Shown here: positions 11,950-22,382 of the stretch, piece after piece
How positions within the stretch are numbered: position 1 is the stretch's first letter
Layout: the number at the start of each line of letters is the position of its first letter
NCBI GenBank assembly: GCA_963693315.1
Contig: OY856187.1
Coordinates: 380,841,306-380,905,305 of the forward strand
Origin: Diogma glabrata
Lineage: Eukaryota > Arthropoda > Insecta > Diptera > Cylindrotomidae
DNA: 64,000 nt
Direction: 5' to 3'
Program-made: the position numbers and the translations under genes
The notes under the pieces: generated by a model
What the model was told of the DNA's origin: nothing
Seen by the model: only the letters and a program-made list of their open reading frames with translations
The model's database searches: none

Positions 11950-13190
11950 AATAGATGAAAAACGTGTTCTAGATGGAGTTGTGAAAACTTGACCATTTTT
12001 GATTTTCCTGAAACTTGGCATATAAGTAGTATGGACAAAATAAAAAATACCACTTATTTTAAAATTTTTTTAAAGTGCATAGTTTGAGCACAGGGGCACC
12101 CCAACATGCATGAAAAATTAAAATTCTGTTAATCCGATGTAACTTTGAAATTAAATTGCTCAAGAACGGCTATACCGATTTCATCAAACTTTTATTTGTT
12201 TGATAGATGATTAGTTAGCCCTTTGAAAAAAAATTAATTTATTGTTTTTATAATTAATTTTTAAATAAAAATATTAAAAAACTTTTTTAAAGATGGCGCT
12301 AGGGTCAAAGATCAATTGGAATTTCATTAATTTTTTTTCTGAAAATAGTTCTATCCTTACTCTAAAATATATCAAATTAACTGAAATGCGTTAATTTTTG
12401 TTCTTGAGATATTTAATTTTAAAGATATTTAGTCCGATTAAAATTCTAATTGTTCATTATTTTCTCGAACTTCAGTGGTTAAAATTTTTTGATGATAAAA
12501 ATTGTTCGAAGAAATAATGAACAATTAGAATTGTAGAATGACTAATTAACGCCTCCTTGTAAATTTGATATATTTCAAAGGAAGGTTAGAACTATATTTA
12601 AAAAATAAAAAAATTAAAATTTAATTGATTTTAAAATTTTTTGTTAATGGAAGTTGTTTGAAAAAATGAAGAAAAATTCGAATTTCAGTCGTACTAAAAA
12701 TCTTTAAAATTAAATATCTCAAGAACAAGGATTTTAGCTTCTTTGTAAATTTGATATATTTTAGAGTAAAGATGGAACTATTTTCAGAAAATAAATTAAT
12801 TAAATTCCAATTGATCTTCGACCCTAGCGCCATCTTTAAAAAAGTTTTTTAATATTTTTATTTAAAAATTAATTATAAAAACAATAAATTAATTTTTTTT
12901 CAAACGACTAATTAATCATCTATCAAACAAAAAAAAGTTTGATGAAATCGATATAGCCGTTCTTGAGCAATTTAATTTCAAAGTTACATCGGATTGGCAG
13001 AATTTTCATTTTTCATGCATGTTGGGGTGCCCCCTATGCTCAAACTATGCACTTTAAAAATTTTTAAAATAAGTGGTATTTTTTATTTTGTCCATACTAC
13101 TTATATGCCAAGTTTCAGGAAAATCAAAAATGGTCAAGTTCAAATTTCGACTTTTTCACCTGCCTAGATCACGTTTTTCACCAATATATC
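11950..13190. repeat. Long foldback inverted repeat
   Basis: The left arm from AGATGAAAAACGTG (11953) reappears inverted at the right up to CACGTTTTTCACC (about 13182). Matching blocks include CACCCCAACATGCATG / CATGCATGTTGGGGTGCC, GATGGCGCTAGGGTCAAAG / CTTCGACCCTAGCGCCATC and GGCATATAAGTAGTATGG / its inverse. Arms are about 600 bp with high identity and the centre is near 12560. Read as a foldback or MITE-type transposon. No coding content. Confidence 0.85.
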
Positions 13191-13195
13191 TGAAA

Positions 13196-13931
13196 ACACC
13201 GGCACACCAAAAAAACAAAGTGGTCTGTACTGTGGCCGCCACTTATCTACGGGAATCTTTTTCGACCTGCGGAATACGAATTTCAAGTCCGTTTTAGCCA
13301 TCCACACTCCAATTTCGAATTGCGAAAAACCGTGAAAAATATCGAAAATTGGATGTTTTTGTATAAAAAAAATTTGGGGATCTAAGACAAGCTTAATTTT
13401 CATGAATTTTGATCTCGTGAATACTAATTTTAAGTGTGCTTAGGTTATAAGCTGTTATAAATCCGAGAAAATTGTAAAAAACCCTTAAAAATGGCAAAAA
13501 TCGCAAAAAATTTTAATTATTTTCATAAAAAAAATCTTGTAGTCTTGGATCGAGGAGAATTTTCTTGTAATTCGATCTCCGTAACCTGAATCTGCGATAC
13601 GTTTGGTCCAGATTCTTCTCAAACACTCAAAAAATCTCAAACACTCAAAAAACACTCAAAAAAAATTGAAAAAAAATCTTGTAAGCTCTATTTAATACGT
13701 TTTTTGTATTCACGAGATCCAAATACATGAAAATTGAGCTTGTCTTATTTCCCCAAATTTTTTTTTTACCAAAACATCCAATCTTCGCTATTTTCCACGG
13801 TTTTCCGCAATTCGAAATTGGAGGGTGGACGGCAAAAACTGACTTGAAATTCGTATTCCGCAGGTCGAAAAACATGCCGTAGATAGGTTGCGCCCAAAGC
13901 ATAGACCACTTTGTTTTTTTTGTGTGCCGGT
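13196..13931. mobile_element. Long-TIR MITE (ACACCGGCACAC ends)
   Basis: The ends are ACACCGGCACAC and GTGTGCCGGTGT. The terminal inverted repeats extend about 230 bp inward to GATCTCGTGAATA (13413-13425) and TATTCACGAGATC (13708-13720), with a ~280-bp loop. Internal matches include CAAAGTGGTCT, GAATACGAATTTCAAGT and CAATTTCGAATTGCG. No transposase. The target duplication is unclear. It abuts the right arm of the preceding foldback. Confidence 0.85.
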
Positions 13932-16849
13932 GTAGTTATTTAATTTTGTTAAACTTAATTTAGAATTAGCATTTTAGTACAATTTTGCAGCAAACTATTT
14001 ATGATCCATGGGAATGTACAAATTAGCGTTCCTACGTTTTTTAAAAATCGATATGTTTTAGTCACACGCATTGATAAATTAAACTGTAAGACCCTGGTTT
14101 ATATTTCAATTTTATGTTAAAACGAAATTTTAAAAAAGTCGAAATTAATTTGGAGCTCTGATAACAGATAAACGTAATAGTGCGTCATGATTTCATAAGA
14201 AATCTATCAATATTTTTGTTAACCTTTTAATGTTTTTACAGCTAATTTGATTAATTGTAGTAAATTTTTCTTCTTGCCTAAGATAACACGTCAACTATTC
14301 TGTGTTTTATTACAAATTTAGTTATAGTTTAAGGTCAACAAATTTTTCTTAATTAACTTAGTTGCTTGTTTAGTCCAATGCCAATTATGGACAAAAGTAC
14401 CAAGAAACAAACTAAAAGCTGTGATCGGACACGTTACATAATTATGCTTATTACAAAATAGACTAAGGTTATGTCTGTTGACGAATTTTTTTAAAGGTTC
14501 ATAAAAAGTGTGTAGCTCTCAATTTTTACCAAATGCTAGTCCATATGTTTTCAAACAACTTTCTTCCTGATGTACCACTAAATTAATGATCTGCTTACTT
14601 ATGATGGATCATAAGTTTATGATCCTACATAATGCAAATCAATTATAAGATCCACAAAATAACTCATTTGTAGCAAAAAACACATAATATTAAGATTAAG
14701 AAAAAAAAATTAATTGTTTTAAGATTTTATGATTAATTTATAACAAAAAAATTAGTGAAAACATGACGACCTCTAAAATATATATGAACTAGTTTCACGA
14801 ACCGATGATTTCTATTTTATATTAAATAATATATAATTAATCTATGTGTACATATTTATTTTTATTATTGTAAATTATGAAATGTGCACAATTCAAATTA
14901 AAAGTAAATTAAGTGGAGAAATAATGTGGTAATGTGGAAGATTCTATTCAATAATTTTTTCTATGTGGATAATTGCAATCAAACTACAACATTTTTGTGG
15001 TTTTAAGTGAATTCAATTCTAAAATAAGTCACAAAGTGAAAAAATGAACCAGTGTGGGTTGTTTTCTGAACGAATTTTAACAGCTTAATATTATTTATGT
15101 GGGCAATTAAACTCAAGTAAGTAAGGAAATAATTTGAATTTTTTCAACTCGAACGTTCGATTTTCTGAGATAAAAACTTAATTTAAGTGTGTTTCGGATG
15201 GATTTGAACCTTCCATATCAGTGCCAAGCTCGAATCCATGGCATGAATCTATGGCACAGACACTATCAATTACTCCATCGACTATTTTAAAGTTGAAACT
15301 CATTTATTATTGTGCATTTGTTTTTTTTTTTTCATTATTAATTTTGATTAATAATTATGTCGAAAATCAATAATATAACTTTAACATTTTTGTGAAGATG
15401 GACGATTTTGTGAAGATTTGAAAAAAATCTTAGAGTTGGTAGAATAGTTACAAATCTAGCTTTTTGTAAGGCTCCATACATTTTAAAGACTGGTTACTTT
15501 TGAAACAAATTTTTAAGATATTTTAGTGATATTTTGAAAGAAATTGATCATGAAAATGTGACACATAGTCAATCTCTCAATAGAAGTAGTCACCCTACAA
15601 ACATTTTACGGTATACAAATTTGCTATTTGTTTTTAAGGTAGCATATTTGCTTTAATTGTTGATGCACTTACGCGATTGTACTTTTCTCTCAGCGACAGA
15701 CCAATTTTTGTTGTCTCTGAGAACCTCAGATTAATTACCTTGATTAATGGGATAATATAATTCAATGGTTTTCACTGTTTGAATCATCTACTGCTATGAA
15801 TCATATCATCATTTTTATAGCTTTTGTTGTACAAAGGTACTTACACTCCAAGGAATTTGGCTACGGAAAACCCAGAAATTATCACTTATTTTAAAACAGT
15901 TTAACTTAAGAGCATTCATTACGGTTTATTTATTATGATAAGTTTAAACTATGCATACTCAACCCTATATAAAATCGAGAAAATATTTAAAAGCTTAGCA
16001 ATAACAAGCAGTTATCTACCATAAGCGGGTAGTTGACATCGGTTGCCGTAAGTTTCTTTGAAGAAAATGAAACGTTAAGGATTCCTTAATTCTTTTTTTT
16101 AACCGTATAATACTATTATCACAGCAGTATTAGATACGTAACATGTAATATTCAAACAGGGTTGATCAATAAGATGTGTCAATAATCCTGTAAAACAATT
16201 AAGAAAAATGCATGAAATGTGCAATAATTATGCATGATTCAAAATCCCCGTGCACTAAATTGTGAATAACACATGTCATGTATATGATGTCCATGCCGCG
16301 CACATGTCGTAAAACGCCTTAGCACATATATGCACATACACATCTCAGACCAAAAAACGTCTAAATAATGAAAACCTAATGAAACGATGATAATAATAAT
16401 AAACAAAAGAATGAAAGAATGGAATAATAAAAAAATATTTTTACATTTTATAAAAAAGCTGGTTTCATTTAACTTTTTATGAGATAGTATAACTTTAGTT
16501 TAATATTAAATTGATGAATTTTATCTTTTTTATCATTTTTAGTGAATGCAGTGCAAACAAATACAAAAAACAAACAGACACTTTGAATAATTAATTTTAG
16601 TGATTTAAAACAATTGCTATATTTTTTTAATATTTTTGTTTGCCTTGATTCATGTCGGCTTACCAATATTTCTATGCTCATTTTGTATTCATGAGTACAT
16701 GATTTAAAAATCTTAATCTAAAACAAAAATGTTAGTGACGTTAGCACATTATGTTTGTCGGGAATGTTGCACCGGAAAGTGTATATTTAGCTTCGAAAAA
16801 TGTCTAAATTTCAAACGCTTTTTAATAGTAAAAAAGTCAGACAAGTGCG
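13932..16849. other. No gene found
   Basis: AT-rich non-coding sequence. A tRNA-like B-box (GGATTTGAACCTTCC, 15197-15211) is present, but no cloverleaf forms. Otherwise nothing recognisable. Confidence 0.5.
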
Positions 16850-17520
16850 AATATAACTCGCTCGTCGAGGGTAATGTTTATAATATTCTACAAGAATAAT
16901 TTTTCTCAAAAACATAATTTTAGAAATAAATCAAAAACGGGGCCTTCGCAGTTACAAAACGAAATTCACCTTTCATATGACACCCCACTCCTCAAGGTTA
17001 AATTTTTTTCCATAATTTCCGTCCTCAATCCCCTCCAAATAACATTTTAAATGATGAACCGACCGCTATAGTTTGCATTTAATCTTTACAACATTTCCTA
17101 AAACCGTGATTTTTTTTTTAAATTTTCCTTTTGTAATGTTGGATGTTAAGGTGGAGCGACGGGAAAAAATTTTCACATTTTAGAAAATAAGTCGAAAACT
17201 GTGCTTTCAAAAATTACAAAAAAATTGTTTGGGACTAGAAAAAAAATCTCCTTTCATATGACACCCCATTTGTCAAGCTCAAAAATAATTTTTTTTACAA
17301 AATTTCCACCCTCAACCTCCTTCCAAATAACATCAAAAATATTAAGCCGACCGCTATAATTTTCGTTCAATCTTTCTAATATTTTCTTCAACCGTTATTA
17401 TTTTCAATTTTTTCGTTTTGTATAATGTTCGAAATTAAGGGTTGGGGGATATAGGAAAACATTTTCACATTTTATTGAAAATAAGTCGAAAACTGTGCTT
17501 TCGAAAATTACCAAAAAAGT
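16850..17520. repeat. Two diverged tandem copies of a ~290-bp repeat
   Basis: TTTCATATGACACCCC, ACCGACCGCTATA/GCCGACCGCTATA and AAATAAGTCGAAAACTGTGCT recur at about 290-bp spacing (for example 16974 and 17252; 17059 and 17344). A further diverged piece with CAAATGACACCCCACT occurs at 38279. A dispersed non-coding repeat of unknown class. Confidence 0.7.
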
Positions 17521-18053
17521 TAAATTTTTAAAAATGAACAAACTTAGAAAACTGAAATAAAATACTATGAATCTCAAAACCTAAAAGCATGGTTCATATA
17601 AAAATGTTTGATTACAATTTTTATTTCTATTACGTTTTGTTTACAAAAATCGATTACATACTTCCGTTATGTTAGCACAAATTATTTAATTGACCCACAC
17701 AATAGTTAGAAATTTCTTTAACATAAATCTTAGCTTTAATTAAATAATTAATTTATGTTTCAAGCACCTTAAAAATGGACTGATTTAATTAGGTAGCTAT
17801 TTTTCTTAGTTATGCATAATTAACGAATGTTTTTAAGTTTCAAAATAACGAATAACAATAAAAATGTTGATGTAAATATATATGTTGATATTTTTAATAT
17901 CTGTTACTAAAGTTTATAAAATTATTTATGTTTTACATTGACAGCACCCGTTAATTATGTTTGAAATTAACAATAATTTTATTTGTAACAAAATTAAAAT
18001 GTAAAGTAAAGTCGATATTTATGTGATTCGCAAACAGTTATCTTAACTACATA
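17521..18053. other. No gene found
   Basis: AT-rich spacer without coding or structural signal. Confidence 0.5.
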
Positions 18054-18755
18054 TCGTCGCTTTAATAATGAAATAACGTATGCCATATATACGTTGTTTT
18101 TATATAATGGGTGCGCTGCATTCCCCATAAGGATGTCTATAAAGTGGCATTTTAACATTTTCCAATTTTTTTATAACTGGGGGTGAAAATTAATATATTG
18201 TTAATTAACGTACATGCAAATTTGAATTTGGTTAAATATTGAAACAGCGTAAATGCATGTACGATATTTCAATTCCTACAGAAAAATAACTTGGGTAAAA
18301 TCAGTGTCGTATACTTTACATACATTACGATCGCCACACGAAATGGTAAATCTAAAATATTGTATAAGCATCATTCATTACTACATGATATGCCGGTTCA
18401 TATAAATAAAAAATTGTAAGATATCATGCGTTAGTTCAATAATAATTAGTTTTAGGCTTAATCGTACTTCCATGCAAAATGAAATAATGTATATGAAATA
18501 TGAAATAACGTATAAGGTACCTGATTGACTTTTCACCTCTTTTTAGGTAGAAAAGCCAGCAGGTACCAAAGTGAAATTTTAATATGCTGTGGGGAAATTA
18601 ATCAAGATTAATTGGTAGAAATTTTTTTCCCAATATCTTTATTCATTCAATTGTGCTGCCGAGTTTACGAAAATCAGAAAATCGAAAAATCTTTAAACCC
18701 AATTATCTCGAAACTACACTTTTGCGAATACGTTGTTTCATTATTAAAGCGACGA
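18054..18755. mobile_element. MITE with ~28-bp TIRs and TA flanks
   Basis: The left end TCGTCGCTTTAATAATGAAA and the inverse right end TTTCATTATTAAAGCGACGA lie between TA dinucleotides (18052-18053 and 18756-18757). The TIR continues into AACGTAT, and GAAATAACGTAT recurs inside at 18503-18514. About 700 bp, no transposase frame. TA flanks suggest a Tc1/mariner-type mobiliser (inference). Confidence 0.8.
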
Positions 18756-18757
18756 TA

Positions 18758-19316
18758 TAAAAAACTAAGGTGTATTTTTATCAATCTGTTATCGTTTTTA
18801 AATCGATTTACAGGATACTGTCACATAGGAGTAAATTATGTTTTCATATTATAAGTAATTGTACAACTTATAAAACGAAAAACTTGTGCAGGCGACGAAC
18901 CGACAAAAAAATATATAAAACTATGTATTTTGAATTCGTTATATAAATTGTAAGCTTTCATCTTTTACACAAATTGGGTTGATTTTAAAGAAAAAGTCTA
19001 GCCTAATTTGTTTAATTTTAATTACATATATTAAAATTTCGTTTGCATAAATTTATAAGAGATAATTGAAGTGTTAAGCTATTGTGTTATAATTATATGT
19101 ATATTATAATTACTATTGGTAATCGTAATGTTAAAATATTTTTGAAAAATATGAATTGTCAATTTAATAATGAGAGATATTAAGAAATTAGAATTGGAGT
19201 AAAAAGACTTAAATAGATTTGGATGTAAGGAATAAATGGATTTAAGGAAAGTATATTTGAAATTGTTTGAAATGTATAAACGATGCATTTCGACGTACAG
19301 CATATAAGTTAAGGTA
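18758..19316. other. No gene found
   Basis: AT-rich spacer leading into the satellite array. The sequence becomes satellite-like only after about 19317. Confidence 0.5.
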
Positions 19317-20640
19317 TATTAGATACGAGATATAAGATATAATATATAAAGTACGAGGTATGAAATATAAGAAATGAGATATGAGATATGAGATATGAGA
19401 TATGAGATATGAGATATGAGATATGAGATATGAGATATGAGATATGAGATATGAGATATGAGATATCAGATATGAGATATGAGATATGAGATATGAGATA
19501 TGAGATATGAGATATGAGATATGAGATATGAGATATGAGATATGAGATATGAGATATGAGATATGAGATATGAGATATGAGATATGAGATATGAGATATG
19601 AGATATGAGATATGAGATATGAGATATGAGATATGAGATATGAGATATGAGATATGATAGAGATATGAGATATGAGATATGAGATATGAGATATGAGATA
19701 TGAGATATGAAGATATGAGATATGAGATATGAGATATGAGATATGAGATATGAGATATGAGATATGAGATATGAGATATGAGATATGAGATATGAGATAT
19801 GAGATATGAGATATGAGATATGAGATATGAGATATGAGATATGAGATATGAGATATGAGATAGAGATATGAGATATGAGATATGAGATATGAAGATATGA
19901 GATATGAGATATGAGATATGAGATATGAGATATGAGATATGAGATATGAGATATGAGATATGAGATATGAGATATGAGATATGAGATATGAGATATGAGA
20001 TATGAGATATGAGATATGAGATATGAGATATGAGATATGAGATATGAGATGTGAGATATGAGATATGAGATATGAGACGTGAGATATGAGATATAAGATA
20101 TGAGATATGAGAAATGAGATATGAGATATGAGATATGAGATATGAGATATGAGATATGAGATATGAGATATGAGATATGAGATATGAGATATGAGATATG
20201 AGATATGAGATATGAGATATGAGATATGAGATATGAGATATGAGATATGAGATATGAGATATGAGATATGAGATATGAGATATGAGATATGAGATATGAG
20301 ATATGAGATACGAGATATGAGAGATATGAGAGATATGAGAGATATGAGAGATATGAGAGATATGAGAGTAAGAGAGATATGAGAGATATGAGAGATATGA
20401 GAGATATGAGAGATATGAGAGACATGAGAGATATGAGAGATATGAGAGATATGAGAGATATGAGAGATATGAGAGATATGAGAGATATGAGAGATATGAG
20501 AGATATGAGAGATATGAGATATGAGATATGAGATATGAGATATGAGATATGAGATATGAGATATGAGATATGAGATATGAGATATGAGATATGAGATATG
20601 AGATATGAGATATGAGATATGAGATATGAGATATGAGATA
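19317..20640. repeat. Satellite array 1: (ATATGAG)n heptamer
   Basis: After a degenerate start, a heptamer ATATGAG repeats nearly perfectly from about 19374 to 20640. Local variants include GATATGATAGAG with GATATGAAGATATG (19655-19710, and a similar pair at 19860-19900). At about 20310-20515 the unit switches to the 9-mer GATATGAGA and then back. The array stops at a (TTTA)n run, the 3' tail of the minus-strand LINE-B. Reading frames coding Ser-His-Ile-Ser-Tyr-Leu-Ile repeats are artefacts. Confidence 0.97.
20311..20517. repeat. 9-mer GATATGAGA block in array 1
   Basis: Five 9-mers follow a GATACGAG variant, then a GTAAGAGA variant, five more units, a GACATGAGA variant and ten more units. 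The same order and spacing is found at 29935-30140 in array 2. Confidence 0.93.
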
Positions 20641-20894
20641 TTTATTTATTTATTTATTTTATTTATTTATTCAATTGATCAACAAAATATGATTTAACTG
20701 ACCTACATTTTAAGCTTTAAACATTTTGGAACACCTAAAAATATTTATAATAAAAATAAAAATAAATTAAAATTTAATTTAACCGACCTCCTATATATAT
20801 TAAAATTTAAATAATTTGCTAACATCTAATTAAAATTTAATAATTAAAATTAAAACCAAATAAAATTTAATTTAATTGACCAACTTATAAAATT

Positions 20895-22382
20895 TTATGT
20901 TTTAAATAATTTAGTAATTTCATTTTTAAACTCATTTCTACCGATGTTGAAATCGAAAGCGCTGTAGAACATGTTAAACCTGTTTATAGCCATATCCAGA
21001 GGATTATTTTTACCATAATTCGTTCTATGAAATCATGGTTGTAATAAAGCACGGTCACTAATGTTTAAATTTTTAGCAAGAATATCAAGCATAGACAACA
21101 GAATGTGTGAGTCAGTATGTCCACTTAACAAATCAAAAATGAAACAAGCAGAGCTAATTGAACGCCTTTGTTCAAGTGTTAGAATATCGAGCTGAATACA
21201 ACGTTCTAAATATGGGATATACTCCTGATTATTAAGCCAATAACGACAAATTCGGCGACTAAATTTCCGTTGAATGCGTTCAATACGATTAACTCGAGCA
21301 ACATAATGTGGGTTCCAAATTATAGATAAATATACTAATTGTGATCGAACTAAAGAAAAAAACAATGTTTTAAACGTAGAAGCATCTCGGAAATCCTTAC
21401 ATGTTCTAAACATAAATCCAAGCATAGCATTGGCTTTATTTATTATTGTTTCAGTATGTTGAATAAAATTTAGGCTACAATCAAGGTGAATGCCAAGATC
21501 CTTATGCACATTCACTTTTTCAATAACAGTACTGTTAAAATTGTACGCGTAGCTTATGGGATTTTTCTTCCGATAAAAACTCATAACTCGACATTTCCCA
21601 ATATTAAGTTCCAATTTGTTTTGTTGACACCATACAGTAAAACGGTTTAAATCTTGTTGAAGAAGCTTTCAATCATTTAATTTAACTATTTTAACAAATA
21701 CTTTCATATCATCTGCATACAGCAAAAATTTTGAGTGCGTCAGACAACTACCAACGTCTTTAATAAATATTAAAAATAGTAGAGGTCCAAGGTGACTACC
21801 CTGTGGCACCCCTGAAGTAACGTCTATCCCAGACGATATACGATCCCTTAATTTCACTTTTTGTATTCTATCTTCAAGATAAGAAGCTAACCACAAAAGC
21901 ATGGCAGAGTGAACACCAGCGCAGCGCAACTTAGATATTACAATTTCGTGAGAAATTCTATCAAAAGCTTTTTTAAAATCGGTGAATACTACATCCACCT
22001 GCTCACCCTCTTCTATTGTATTCACAACGAAATCAACAAATTCAATCATATTTGTAGAAGCAGATCTGCCAGGAAAAAAACCATGTTGCTGGGGAATGAC
22101 ACACTTTCCAATCTCCTTAAACAATATATCCCGAACAATACATTCGAACAACTTAGGGGTAGCAGATAGAATAGAAATGGGTCTATAGTTTTCAACTTAT
22201 GATCTATCTCCACTTTTATACACCGGAATGACATACGAAGACTTCCAGCAAGCGGGAACAAATCCAACTTCAAGTGATCTATTAAATAACAATTGCAAGG
22301 GATAAGCTAGAGAAAAAGCACAGTTGCGCAAAACAATGGCAGGTAGATTATCGGGACCAGAATTATGATTAGATTTAAGGCT
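20895..22382 (-). pseudogene. LINE-B ORF2, RT and C-terminal part
   Basis: Continuation of the ORF2 that begins near 26745. Visible: NHNSGPDNLPAIVL, VIPVYKSGDRS, PQQHGFFPGRSASTN, motif A VFTDFKKAFDRI, motif B SGVPQGSHLGPLLF, motif C LLYADDMKVF, then LELNIGKCRVMSF and a C-terminal region with RIERIQRKFSRRICRY. In-frame stops interrupt it at about 22197, 21669 and 21033; the frame then runs to a final stop at 20895-20897. The catalytic YADD is intact but the gene is dead. It joins in frame to the 25312-26745 segment once the inserted element and one AAGGCT copy are removed. Confidence 0.9.
22377..22382. repeat. Target site duplication AAGGCT, left copy
   Basis: AAGGCT occurs here and at 25306-25311, immediately outside the plus-strand LINE-B. 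In the interrupted minus-strand ORF it encodes part of a Ser-Leu at the domain linker. Confidence 0.85.

Noticed and set aside
15186..15290. Possible minus-strand tRNA gene (GGTTCAAATCC-like B-box)
   Set aside because: No acceptor stem or anticodon arm can be closed around it.
19466..20425. 319-codon repeat-protein-like minus-strand frame
   Set aside because: Same satellite artefact in array 1.
19374..20640. CRISPR array or telomere-like repeat
   Set aside because: Heptamers are contiguous without spacers, and the unit does not match the common insect telomere repeat TTAGG.
22365..22382. ATG at 22365 as the start of the plus-strand LINE-B protein
   Set aside because: It lies in the host LINE-B and its AAGGCT duplication; the inserted element begins at 22383 and is 5'-truncated.
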